A stretch of DNA of 64,000 nucleotides, from positions 62,001 through 126,000 of the forward strand of contig JABACD010000016.1 of assembly GCA_014237855.1 (NCBI GenBank), read 5' to 3'. Every line of letters begins with the position of its first letter. The first letter of the stretch is position 1. A program made the position numbers and the translations under genes. Below the pieces are notes generated by a model, which was given only the letters and a program-made list of their open reading frames with translations, was not told the DNA's origin and did not search any database. Positions 8,585-17,070 of the stretch are shown piece by piece. This DNA comes from Planctomycetota bacterium (GTDB lineage Bacteria; Planctomycetota; UBA1135; GCA-002686595).

Positions 8585-10090
8585 CTAGTTCTCCTCGTCC
8601 TCGTGACCTTCATGGTCATCGTCCTTCTCTTCTTCGTTCTCGCCCTCGTCGGGCTCCTTGTCGTCTTTCTCCTCCGGTTCGTCGTGCTTGTGAGGAGTTC
8701 CTGTCTCCATCTCTGCCGAGGTGTTCTCTGGCTGAGCGCCGGTCTCAAGGTGCCGCATGCGGACATCCGTGCTTCGGTCGTAGACATGGTTGCCTTCGAC
8801 CACCACCTGTTCGACATTTGACATCACGCTCAGCGGATCTCCGGAGAAGATAACCACGTTGCCGTCCTTGCCCGGTGCCAATGATCCGACACGGTTGGAA
8901 AGGCCCGTGATCTCGGCCGCTGTCGTGGTCACGGCTGCCAGTGCCTGTTCGCGTGTCATGCCGTGGCCAACGCAGAGGGCCGCCTGGTACCAGAGCGACT
9001 TGCCTGACGTACCCGCCGAGCGCAACGCAAAACGAACTCCCTTGTCCTGGAAGACTGCCGGGACAAAGGTCTCCTTCTCCTCGCCAGTCACAGGGTCCCG
9101 CTCCACATGTGTGAGCACTGAAGAGAGAATGACGGGGATGTTGTGCTGCTTGATCAGGTCAGCCGCCTTCCAGCAACCGCTACTAAGGCAGAGTACAGTC
9201 CTGTTCAGGAACCCGTTGTCCTTGGCAGTACGAATAGCCGTCTGGACATCACCGGGCGTCGAGCAATAGAAGAAGACCGCTGTCTTGCCCTCGACTATTC
9301 CGAGCAGGGGCGCCTTCTTCTCGTCGATCTCCCAACGTGGAATCATCTCCAGATTGGAGACCTTCCATCCATTTCCTCCCATGGGTCGTCCCTTTGAAGT
9401 CTCCTCGTCGGCCTCGCGGCCCTGATAGAGCGCTTCGCGTGTCGCCAGGTCAACGCCGTCTCGCTTCTCCTGAACAACCCCTTCGAGATACCGCCTGAGG
9501 TCGTCAAAGGTCTGTCGCAACGCGAGGGTCTGAGTAGCTCGAGACTTGCCACTCTTCGGGGCCGCAGACATCGCGATGCCTGAGTTTGGCTGTACCGTCA
9601 TCTCTTCAACCGTCATACCAACAGGCTTGACGATGTAGCCCATTCCACCCACGACGCATGAACCTCCCTGCTGGACGTTCAGGGTGGTAACTCCGGAGCG
9701 AAGGGAATCTTCGAAGTAGAAGCTGACCGGGTCGATCGAGTCCTTCACGTTCAGGAAGGCAGCAACGTCAATGTTCTCGTTAGCACGGTCCATGCCCGAG
9801 TTGGTCAAGGCCTCGACAAAACCGGGGAAGGCTACAGAGTTCGGATACTCCTTCACCTCGGCATTCCACGGGTACTTGATGTCCTTACCAACGGCGGTGA
9901 TGCGACCGTTCTCGATCACAATTGTTCCGTTCTCAATCGGCTCACCGTCGAGAGTGATGACCTGGCCAGCCTTGATGACGATGTTGCCATCGCTAAAGGG
10001 CATGGCGTTGGTCGCCGCCGTCAGGGCTGTGGCAGCGAGGCAGGTCGCGACTGCGGTCCGGGCCAGGGTTCCAAGCTTTTGATTCTTCAT
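8585..10090 (-). CDS. A4: amidohydrolase-like pseudoenzyme with acidic, His-containing tail
   Basis: A 501-residue protein with a Sec signal (MKNQKLGTLARTAVATCLAATALTAATNA). The amidohydrolase fold is recognisable from the N-terminal beta domain (VITLDGEPIENGTIVIENGR) and the C-terminal RVGSLAPGKDGNVVIFSGDPL. All ligands appear lost: AFPGFVEALTNSG replaces PGLVDLHTH, AVFFYCST replaces the strand-5 His, CLSSGCW the strand-6 His, and ALRSAGTSG the strand-8 Asp. From about residue 466 the protein ends in a tail of Glu, Asp and Lys with several His (for example HKHDEPEEKDD and DDHEGHEDEEN) that might bind metal or a basic partner. The stop codon touches the A5 start. Confidence 0.9.
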   Translation of the reverse strand: MKNQKLGTLARTAVATCLAATALTAATNAMPFSDGNIVIKAGQVITLDGEPIENGTIVIENGRITAVGKDIKYPWNAEVKEYPNSVAFPGFVEALTNSGMDRANENIDVAAFLNVKDSIDPVSFYFEDSLRSGVTTLNVQQGGSCVVGGMGYIVKPVGMTVEEMTVQPNSGIAMSAAPKSGKSRATQTLALRQTFDDLRRYLEGVVQEKRDGVDLATREALYQGREADEETSKGRPMGGNGWKVSNLEMIPRWEIDEKKAPLLGIVEGKTAVFFYCSTPGDVQTAIRTAKDNGFLNRTVLCLSSGCWKAADLIKQHNIPVILSSVLTHVERDPVTGEEKETFVPAVFQDKGVRFALRSAGTSGKSLWYQAALCVGHGMTREQALAAVTTTAAEITGLSNRVGSLAPGKDGNVVIFSGDPLSVMSNVEQVVVEGNHVYDRSTDVRMRHLETGAQPENTSAEMETGTPHKHDEPEEKDDKEPDEGENEEEKDDDHEGHEDEEN

Positions 10091-10135
10091 CGGGATCTCG
10101 TCTCTTGAGTTCTTGTCCTGAATTCCAGACTCGTC

Positions 10136-11371
10136 TTATTTGCGGGGATCATTGACCAGTTCACCATCTAGAACGACACCCACAACTCGCGAAGTCAGTT
10201 CAAAGGGGGTGCCATTCCAGAGGGCGAGGTCAGCGTCTTTTCCGACCTCGATGCTGCCCACTCGGTCATCGATACCGACCATGCGAGCAGGGTTGATTGT
10301 CACGGCAGCGAGAGCTGAGTCGAAGGAGAGGCCTCCGCGTCGCGCATGGGCTGCCTGCTGTCCGAGTGTTTCTCCTCCAGCCTTGGCGTTGTGGCTCGAG
10401 AGAGCAACCGGCACACCCGCCTCATCGAGCTTTGCAGCGCAGTCCGCAGCAAAGAAGGCGCCATCTGTCGTGCGGCCTGAGGCTCTGTAAGGGGGGAGCA
10501 CAACAGCCGTCCCCGTCCGAACCAAGAAGTCGATCTCGCGCCAGGCCTCTGCACCTGCATCGATGATCAATTGCATGTTCGGCTTGCCTTCTCCGGCCAT
10601 CTCCTCCTTGAGGAACACCGCCGTACGGATGTCCTGGGTTGCCCAGGCCTGCACGAACACGGGCAGGTCGCCATTCAACGCTTGCAGTAGCTGCGGCAAG
10701 CCGTCGAAGGCCCGCTCCTTGTCTCCTTCCGCCTGGAGGGCATCGTACATCGCCTTCCGCCAGGTCCACTCAACCCCCATGCGCGTCGTTGGTCGGCGCG
10801 AATAAAAGTCTGTCGGGCGTCCGAAGGCTGGGTGATTCTTGCTACTCGGCTGGGATCCGATGGCACCTCGTAGAGCAACGTTCGACTTGATCGTTCGTGC
10901 CTCTATGGAGTTCGACCCTCCGGTCTTGAGGGCGACCGACAGGCCTCCGATGCAGTTGTTGTCGTACGGACTTGCAACGACGCTGGTCACACCGTTTCGA
11001 AGCTGGCGATCCCAGTCCCGACTGAACGGGTCGAGCGACAGATCCACGCGGATCCATGGAGTGACCTCTTCGGTCTCCTCAACCGAATATCCGTCCGGAT
11101 AGATGCGAGCGCTCAAGTCGACCATGCCTGGCGTGATCGCTGCAACATGCAGGTCCTCGTCGCCAGGCTCGGCGCCAGGAGTAATCGCAGTGATCTTGCC
11201 GTCCGCAATGACCACCATCGCATTCTCGATCGTCTCTCCAGCTCCCGTGTAGACAGCGTCCGCGTAGACGGACATCTCAGCTACAGGTGTGGCCTCAACA
11301 GCCACGGGCAACGTAGGCGCGGGCACTGAGGCGGTGATCGCTGCCAGTAAGGCTTCAGTCAGGGGGATCAT
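10136..11371 (-). CDS. A3: amidohydrolase-like pseudoenzyme
   Basis: A 411-residue amidohydrolase-fold protein. ATG 11371 overlaps the A2 stop by four bases (ATGA). The N-terminus (MIPLTEALLAAITASVPAP) is hydrophobic but lacks a basic n-region, so export is likely rather than certain. ITPGMVDLSARI replaces PGMVDLHSH, VFVQAWATQ replaces the strand-5 His segment, LIIDAGAEA the strand-6 segment, and VALSSHNAK the strand-8 Asp. The C-terminal RVGSIEVGKDADLALWNGTPF is typical of the family. With no metal ligands visible, hydrolase activity is unlikely. Confidence 0.88.
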   Translation of the reverse strand: MIPLTEALLAAITASVPAPTLPVAVEATPVAEMSVYADAVYTGAGETIENAMVVIADGKITAITPGAEPGDEDLHVAAITPGMVDLSARIYPDGYSVEETEEVTPWIRVDLSLDPFSRDWDRQLRNGVTSVVASPYDNNCIGGLSVALKTGGSNSIEARTIKSNVALRGAIGSQPSSKNHPAFGRPTDFYSRRPTTRMGVEWTWRKAMYDALQAEGDKERAFDGLPQLLQALNGDLPVFVQAWATQDIRTAVFLKEEMAGEGKPNMQLIIDAGAEAWREIDFLVRTGTAVVLPPYRASGRTTDGAFFAADCAAKLDEAGVPVALSSHNAKAGGETLGQQAAHARRGGLSFDSALAAVTINPARMVGIDDRVGSIEVGKDADLALWNGTPFELTSRVVGVVLDGELVNDPRK

Positions 11372-12489
11372 TGATTACCTCCGTGAACTAGCTTGCCATC
11401 GATATAGACGGCCTTGACGGTGGAAGAGAGGGCGACAGGGTCAGCGCTCCAGAGCACCAGGTCGGCGTCCAGGCCACGCGCAATCCGGCCAACGCGCCCC
11501 GACACTCCCGCGATCGCGGCGGCATCGCCCGTCAGGGCCTTCATTCCAGCGCTGGGACTCAGTCCGTCGCGTACACAGAGCGCCACTCCAAAGCGCAAGC
11601 TCTCGGGGTGGCGATCAGGCGCCTCCAACCCGAAACCAATTCGAACCCCGGCCTTCGAGAGGCCGACAACCGAACGAATGCCTCGCGAGCCCTCCCCCAC
11701 GTTGAAGGGTGTACAGACCACGTCGAGCCCTGATTCCTTGATCGCTGGGACCACGTCCTCTGCCCAGTAGGAACCGTAGAGAGCTCCCTTGAGATCGAAC
11801 CTGGCAGCAAAGGCAATGGCTCGCAACGTCTCGGCGCGATCATTGACGTCCATCAAGACGGGCAGTGAACCTCCAGCAGCACGGGACACCGAGCCCTCTG
11901 GATTGGAGAACTGCTTCTCCAGCTCCCCCATGGCGCCGGCGTAGCTCGTGGGGAACTTGTTTCGATTGAGGGCGTCGCTCGACAGTCCAAGCATCAGCTG
12001 TGCTGCCGGCTTGACGACCCGCCCCCCACTCGTCTTGACCACTGCGGTGCGTCCGCCGATCAGACTGCGCGGGGAAGGCGCGAGAACCAGCGTTGTGATC
12101 CCCACTCCAAGCGCACGACTGAAGTCCTTGTGCTCGGGGTTGAATGCGTATCGCGCTTCCGCCTCCGGCATCACCGTGCGAGTTGACTCATTCAGCTCAC
12201 CTACGGCGCCGTCTTCTGACTGAAGTGCTATCAGCCCAGGAGAGAGCGCGCCATCGTGAACAATGAGTTCAGCGCCCGAAGGAACCTTGATGTTCGCGCC
12301 TACCTGCGTGATGACACCGCCCTTCACAAGGATGACGCAGTCTTCGATCGAGCTGCCATCGCCTGTATGGACCAACTTGGCCTGGAAAGCGGTCATGCGC
12401 TCGACCGCAGCAGTCGGCGACGGTATGTCCGTATCGCCTGGGAAGATTGCCGCGAGGGCGACCGCGAGGAGTCCGTTCAGCATGGTCAT
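11368..12489 (-). CDS. A2: amidohydrolase-like pseudoenzyme
   Basis: A 373-residue amidohydrolase-fold protein, the shortest complete member. It starts at ATG 12489, nine bases after the A1 stop, and its last four bases overlap A3. Family features are the beta-domain segment VILVKGGVITQVG, PGLIALQSEDG at the place of HxH, GVGITTLVLAPSP, and the C-terminal RVGRIARGLDADLVLWSADP. The metal ligands are absent (ALQSED; VLMDVNDR for the strand-5 site; GFGLEAPD for the strand-8 site). A weak signal sequence (MTMLNGLLAVALAAIFPG) suggests export with the rest of the operon. Confidence 0.88.
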   Translation of the reverse strand: MTMLNGLLAVALAAIFPGDTDIPSPTAAVERMTAFQAKLVHTGDGSSIEDCVILVKGGVITQVGANIKVPSGAELIVHDGALSPGLIALQSEDGAVGELNESTRTVMPEAEARYAFNPEHKDFSRALGVGITTLVLAPSPRSLIGGRTAVVKTSGGRVVKPAAQLMLGLSSDALNRNKFPTSYAGAMGELEKQFSNPEGSVSRAAGGSLPVLMDVNDRAETLRAIAFAARFDLKGALYGSYWAEDVVPAIKESGLDVVCTPFNVGEGSRGIRSVVGLSKAGVRIGFGLEAPDRHPESLRFGVALCVRDGLSPSAGMKALTGDAAAIAGVSGRVGRIARGLDADLVLWSADPVALSSTVKAVYIDGKLVHGGNQ

Positions 12490-12498
12490 AGTCAGTGG

Positions 12499-13965
12499 TT
12501 AGTTGTCCTCGGGGGTGACTGCCGGACGGCCGCCGCAGAACACGTACTGGATCTTCGTGAAGGGCTCGAGCGGCATGCCGTCGAGAATGAGCAGGTCAGC
12601 GTCCTTGCCAAGCTCTACGCTCCCAACGCGATCAGCCACGTCAAAGGCACGGGCAGCTCCAATCGTCAGAGCTTCAAGAGCCTGCTCCTTCTCGAGCCCA
12701 TGCCCCACGGCCAACTGCGCGAGGAGAGGAAGGTCCCTGGTGGTATCAGCATCACGACCGCCGCTGCCCAGCAAGACAGGCACACCGGCAGCAGCCAGTT
12801 CACCTGCGAGTGAGAGTGTCGCGCCAGTGAACTCGTCCTTCTTGGTTGTACCGCGGAGCGACGGCCAGACGATGACGGGGATGCCTCGCTCAGCAAGGTC
12901 CTCAGCACAACTGAGCGCCTCGGACCCTCCGGCAATCACGAGACGCAGGCGACTGAATCTTTCCGTGCCTGCAAGTAGGTTGCGAATGGCAGAAGAACGG
13001 TGCACCTCAACGACGAGCGGGATCTCGCCCTCGGCCACCCTGGCCAGTGCTGCCTTGTCCTCATTGAACTTCGGCTCGCGCGGCTTCTTGTCCTCCTTGT
13101 ACTTCGACTCCTTGTGTTCTTTTCCGTCCTCTTTCGCCTTCTTGACCTTCTTGTCTCGGTCCTTCTTTGCCTTCTTGAAGTCGTCCTCTAGCTCTTCCTG
13201 CTTCTCAGCTATCGCCTCTTGCCACTCCTTGAGTTTGAACTTGTATTCGACTTCGGCACGGCGGTAAGCCTCTCCGGCTTCGACGCTACTCACAACAGCC
13301 TCGATCTCGGATACGCGGTCGAAGACGTCGGTCGGGCGATCACCGGAGATCATCTGAAAGGTGCCGTCACCCATTCGCTGGAAGGTAGCCCCTCGATTCA
13401 CCGAGTGACCCACCGACATCGCCAGGTCCGCATCGGGGAGCAGGACTGCGTGCTTTGGGTCATTGAGGGTCGGATCCAGCCGCACGAAGGCGCCCAGCCC
13501 ACAGACCTTGCCCTGCCAACCACCCTGCACACGAGCACTTGTGACTCCAGCACGCAGCGCCTCCTGGAAGAGATGGTCCACGTCGAACAAGTTCAACCCA
13601 TCAGCCGTGCGCGCGGACTCCGCCATCTTCGTATCCGCAAGGACGCCGTTGTCAACGCCAAGCGCCGACCAGGGGTCGATGAAGGAGGCGCAAACCACGG
13701 CACCCTTCAGCTCGGTGGCGCCGTCGGGGAGAGCAATGTCAGGCCCGATCTCCAGGATGCGTCCGTCACTGATCAGGACCGAGGTGTTCTCGTGGACCAC
13801 CCCTGGGCGCTCGATCAGCTTTTCGGCACGTATGACATAGACCGCCGGGTCCTCCGATGCAGGGGCGCCAGGAAGCTCGAGCCCAGGAAACGCACTTCCC
13901 ATCGGGGAGACGCTAAGCCCACAGGCCAGACTCACCAGGGACGACCAGATTACCTTCGACCTCAT
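12499..13965 (-). CDS. A1: amidohydrolase-like pseudoenzyme with lysine-rich coiled insert (first gene of the operon)
   Basis: A 488-residue protein. The start is set at ATG 13965, preceded by AGGAG about ten bases upstream and beginning a clear Sec signal (MRSKVIWSSLVSLACGLSV); the frame is open further upstream to 14124 but that part shows no protein-like features. The fold is marked by VLISDGRILEIGPD and RVGSVELGKDADLLILDG. HxH is replaced by SFIDPWSAL, the strand-6 site by LVIAGGSEA and the strand-8 site by LLGSGGRDA; a lone His survives in VVEVHRS. Residues of about 245-302 are a helical, Lys/Glu-rich insert with repeated DKK, KED and KEH units, at the same topological place as the charged insert in A5. 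Confidence 0.88.
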   Translation of the reverse strand: MRSKVIWSSLVSLACGLSVSPMGSAFPGLELPGAPASEDPAVYVIRAEKLIERPGVVHENTSVLISDGRILEIGPDIALPDGATELKGAVVCASFIDPWSALGVDNGVLADTKMAESARTADGLNLFDVDHLFQEALRAGVTSARVQGGWQGKVCGLGAFVRLDPTLNDPKHAVLLPDADLAMSVGHSVNRGATFQRMGDGTFQMISGDRPTDVFDRVSEIEAVVSSVEAGEAYRRAEVEYKFKLKEWQEAIAEKQEELEDDFKKAKKDRDKKVKKAKEDGKEHKESKYKEDKKPREPKFNEDKAALARVAEGEIPLVVEVHRSSAIRNLLAGTERFSRLRLVIAGGSEALSCAEDLAERGIPVIVWPSLRGTTKKDEFTGATLSLAGELAAAGVPVLLGSGGRDADTTRDLPLLAQLAVGHGLEKEQALEALTIGAARAFDVADRVGSVELGKDADLLILDGMPLEPFTKIQYVFCGGRPAVTPEDN

Positions 13966-14058
13966 CCTCTTTATTCTCCTAACTCTCGTGACGCCCGTAA
14001 GGGACAGGCGGTTGGTATCGGCTGGGTTTGCGATGGCAATGGGGAACTCGCATTGGAA

Positions 14059-14099
14059 GGGGGGTCTCCCGGTTCCGTAACTAGGGGGGTCCGATAATA
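14059..14099 (-). promoter_or_regulatory. Possible promoter and direct repeats in the leader of the amidohydrolase operon
   Basis: On the minus strand a TATTAT hexamer (14094-14099) resembles a -10 element, without a convincing -35. It lies about 130 bases upstream of A1. Immediately downstream the nine-base motif GACCCCCCT occurs twice (at 14083-14091 and 14058-14066, minus strand) with a 25-base period, which would suit an operator bound by a dimer on successive helical turns. This is pattern-spotting only; no regulator is encoded next to it. Confidence 0.22.
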
Positions 14100-14220
14100 G
14101 GGGAAGATCGGCGGAGCCGGTCATAAGCTGAGCTGTTAACTGCTGTACTCAGTGGACTTACGGTCGACTTACCAGGCCTGGGAAGGAGCTGGCAAGCTGT
14201 ACGATTGAGCATCGGCGAAG

Positions 14221-14841
14221 GTGGCGGAAATTGAGGACCAGATCAGCCAATTGGCACCCTCAGAGCCGGTAACCGTTTGTCACCCGTTTTTATTTCAAAT
14301 CCGCCGTTCGGAGATTCGAATCTGCTGGCTTGTCGCGCTTGTGCCCGAACCTTCCCACCGAGACTTACACCCACTCCTGCTGGAGCCCGATTACTGGCGC
14401 GACAGGCTCAGGCAACAGCGCTCAGTACGACCCTTCCTGCTCCTGACCCCACGCCCCGACCTCTCTACAGGCGCTTGCGAGGTCCAAGAGATCCGCTTCC
14501 AAGCCCATGACGGGGTGCGCCTTTGGGGCCTGGTGGGCCGCTGCCCGCTCCTTCGAGACGAGCAGCCAGCGGCTTTGAGGATTGTAGGTCCGTGTCATCT
14601 ACCCGCTATCGACGTGAACTCGGTGCAACTTGGTTGTACCGAGTTCGTCATTCAGTCTCCGCCCGGGCGTCGGCTCGAGGATCGGGTTCTGGACGCGGTC
14701 CGGCTGTGCGAGATTGCCTCGAGGTTCGACAGTGTGGACGCCGACCAGGTTGGATTCGGAGCCGTGGAAAGCCTTGGCTTGCCTGATGAGGCACGGATTG
14801 CCGACGGACTTCGAGCCTCCGGCATGATCCACTCCGATTAG
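14221..14841 (+). CDS. Hypothetical protein, possibly a degenerate alpha/beta-hydrolase
   Basis: A 206-residue frame with a GTG start at 14221; the true start is uncertain (another in-frame GTG at 14341). Codon choice in the second two thirds looks coding. The segment VQEIRFQAHDGVRLWGLV and the later RVLDAVRLCEIASRF...VDADQVGF resemble acetyl-xylan-esterase-like hydrolases around their first beta strands and the helix before the nucleophile. The nucleophile elbow (GxSxG) is missing: VGFGAVESLG takes its place. It could be a truncated or inactivated hydrolase. No signal peptide is seen. It is divergent from the amidohydrolase operon and stands alone. Confidence 0.4.
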   Translation: MAEIEDQISQLAPSEPVTVCHPFLFQIRRSEIRICWLVALVPEPSHRDLHPLLLEPDYWRDRLRQQRSVRPFLLLTPRPDLSTGACEVQEIRFQAHDGVRLWGLVGRCPLLRDEQPAALRIVGPCHLPAIDVNSVQLGCTEFVIQSPPGRRLEDRVLDAVRLCEIASRFDSVDADQVGFGAVESLGLPDEARIADGLRASGMIHSD

Positions 14842-15113
14842 AAGAACCACCCATATTGGTTGGTGCTTGGCTTTCACTAAAGGCCCTTTTAGTTTTCACA
14901 CGGCGCACCGAGATCAGCGCCATTGCTGCCTCCTCAGGTTCGAATTCACTCTCTGGATCGGACTAGCGGCGTCAACAAATGGGCCCTAAAGACTCAACAA
15001 AACGAGCCCCCGGCCCCACAGTATCCCTGCGCGTATAATCCCGAGGTGTATCCTCCTTGGCCGTGCCCCACTTCCGTGGAGGCTCAAGTGAGGAGCCCTG
15101 GCGCGCCACCTTC

Positions 15114-15992
15114 TCAGTAGCCGCCGCAGCCCTGGTCGCCCTGGACGATGGCAACCGAGGCGGAGGCGCCGATTCGCGTGGCGCCGGCCTGGATCATGGC
15201 CTGGGCCCCCTCCTGGTCACGGACCCCTCCAGAGGCCTTGACCCCCATGGAGGGCCCGACCGTGCTCCGCATCAAGGCCACGTCCTCGACCGTGGCCCCC
15301 CCGCTGGAGAAGCCAGTGGAGGTCTTCACGAAGTCGGCACCTGCCTGTTTGGCCAGCTTGCAGGCGCGGACCTTCTCATCATCGGTCAGGAGGCAGGTCT
15401 CGAGGATCACCTTGAGGCGAGCCCCCAGCTGGTGGCAGACCTCTGCCAGTCCGGCAATGTCCCGCCGGACGAGGTCATTCTCGCCAGACTTGAGGGCGCC
15501 CACGTTGAGGACCATATCCACCTCACAGGCACCATCCTCGATTGCCCTGCGTGCCTCGTAGGCCTTGACCTCCGGTGCCGAGGCCCCCAACGGGAAGCCC
15601 ACGACCGTGCAAACGAGGACTCCCGAACCGGACAGAATCTCCGCACAGCGACGGACCCAGGTGCCGTTCACGCAGACGCTCGCGAAGCGGTTCGTGAGTG
15701 CCTCATCGCAGAGCTCATCGATCTGAGCTGCAGTGGCGTCGGGTTTGAGCAAGGTGTGATCGATTGTCGCCCCCAGGGTTCCCAGGGCCGTGGCGTTCCC
15801 ACTTCGAATCGCAACCCGGCAAGCCCCCGCATCGAGCACCGACTTGACGCTCTCCGGGCAGACCTGGACATGAATCGAGGTGCAGCCGAGAGCTCCGAGG
15901 TCAGCGCCCTCAATGCCGTGCTCAACCAGCTGTTGAGCAATCTCGGTCAGGATGCTCTCCAAACGCGCTTCGTCAATCGCTGAATTCCGCAT
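15114..15992 (-). CDS. deoC: Deoxyribose-phosphate aldolase with N-terminal extension
   Basis: Cleaves 2-deoxyribose-5-phosphate to glyceraldehyde-3-phosphate and acetaldehyde, the last step of deoxynucleoside breakdown. The class I aldolase core starts around residue 77 ([11 protein letters not shown]) and has the Schiff-base lysine K223 in FVKTSTGF, the second lysine K252 (GVKASGG) and the VDMVLN Asp159. At 292 residues it is longer than usual because of about 75 extra N-terminal residues. The first 25 ([19 protein letters not shown]) form an amphipathic helix of the type that targets cargo to bacterial microcompartments. rpiB lies 46 bases upstream on the same strand, as in sugar-phosphate microcompartment loci; no shell gene is in the window. 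Confidence 0.95.
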   Translation of the reverse strand: MRNSAIDEARLESILTEIAQQLVEHGIEGADLGALGCTSIHVQVCPESVKSVLDAGACRVAIRSGNATALGTLGATIDHTLLKPDATAAQIDELCDEALTNRFASVCVNGTWVRRCAEILSGSGVLVCTVVGFPLGASAPEVKAYEARRAIEDGACEVDMVLNVGALKSGENDLVRRDIAGLAEVCHQLGARLKVILETCLLTDDEKVRACKLAKQAGADFVKTSTGFSSGGATVEDVALMRSTVGPSMGVKASGGVRDQEGAQAMIQAGATRIGASASVAIVQGDQGCGGY

Positions 15993-16038
15993 GTATACCT
16001 CTGCTCGAGACCCACCGGGCCCGCTAGTCCTTCTTCCT

Positions 16039-16857
16039 TCAGGTCCCGCCTGAGGGCGGCAAGACCCTGCGAGCCTCCCGCCGCTCTCCCGTATAGCGTT
16101 CCTCGATACCGACGATCTTGTCCACCCTGCGCTCGTGGCGAGGCGCCCCCTCAGGGGTCGAGAGAAAAGCCTCCAGCACCTGACGACACATCGGAGCTCC
16201 GATCATCGGGCCCCCCATGCTCAGCACGTTGGCGAAGTTGTGCTCCCGTGCGTTCCTCGCGGTCTGCTGGTCATAACAGAGGGCCGCCCGCACGCCAGGG
16301 ACCTTGTTCGCGGCGATCGAAGAGCCGATTCCCGCCCCATCGACACAGACTCCGAAATCGGCACGCCCCGAGGCCACAGCCTCGGCCACCGCACGGGCAA
16401 AGTCAGGGTAATCCACGGCGGTCTGATCATGGGTCCCGAGATCCAGCGGCAAGTGCCCCAGCTCGCGGAGCCAGCCCTTGACCTCTTCCTTGATCGGAAA
16501 GCCTCCATGGTCAGCTCCGATGGCCACCCGTAGAGAGCCACCCGTAGCGGCCAGCCCTTCCTTCAGCTCGATTCCCCGCCTCCAGGCTTCTTCTCGCGCC
16601 AGGGCCGTTACCTGGGCACCCACGGGCACTCGATAGCTCGAACCACGCTCATGGCCCGAGAGATCTTCAGCCGTGACCAGGACCAACCCGGCTTCGTCCC
16701 TCGCCAGGCCATGGCCGTGAGCCTCCCCGGGACCCGCTGAAGACGCCCCCCGGGACACATGCACGCCCGTGACCCTCTTCAACGCCCCGGAGGACGGTTG
16801 GGAGAGCACACCTTGCGCCACTCGGCGCGCGATCGACTGGAGCCGGTTCCGATCCAT
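16039..16857 (-). CDS. rpiB: RpiB/LacAB-family pentose-phosphate isomerase with N-terminal targeting-like extension
   Basis: Interconverts ribose-5-phosphate and ribulose-5-phosphate. The isomerase core begins near residue 109 ([12 protein letters not shown]) and contains the HNFAN motif and [12 protein letters not shown]. The base that is Cys in the E. coli enzyme aligns with Asp174 (CVDGAG), an accepted variant. The first 108 residues are extra: residues 1-20 ([20 protein letters not shown]) form an amphipathic helix like microcompartment encapsulation peptides. A linker follows with LVTAEDL and [16 protein letters not shown], a type I recall from microcompartment-associated proteins. It is in an operon with deoC, 46 bases downstream. 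Confidence 0.93.
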   Translation of the reverse strand: MDRNRLQSIARRVAQGVLSQPSSGALKRVTGVHVSRGASSAGPGEAHGHGLARDEAGLVLVTAEDLSGHERGSSYRVPVGAQVTALAREEAWRRGIELKEGLAATGGSLRVAIGADHGGFPIKEEVKGWLRELGHLPLDLGTHDQTAVDYPDFARAVAEAVASGRADFGVCVDGAGIGSSIAANKVPGVRAALCYDQQTARNAREHNFANVLSMGGPMIGAPMCRQVLEAFLSTPEGAPRHERRVDKIVGIEERYTGERREARRVLPPSGGT

Positions 16858-17070
16858 GGGCGGCAGAGTCTAACCGGAATGATCAGGAAGATTCTTCCAA
16901 TGTGTGTCGGTGGAGGGTGCCGCCGGCTCTCTAGTCTCCACCTGGGACCAAGCAGCCGCCTCGAACCCGTATCCAGACTGAGGTAGGTCCATCCCCGATA
17001 GATCTAGCCGAGCCTCAATCTCGAGGGTATCGAAGGCCGATGGATCCGGAACTCAGCCCACTCAGCACTC

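Noticed and set aside
13219-14097. Long plus-strand open frame opposite A1
   Set aside because: Shadow of A1 and its leader; the translation has no family features.
13966-14124. Upstream extension of A1 to the first in-frame start
   Set aside because: The ATG at 13965 has an AGGAG and begins a signal peptide; the extra 53 codons are not protein-like and cover the likely promoter.
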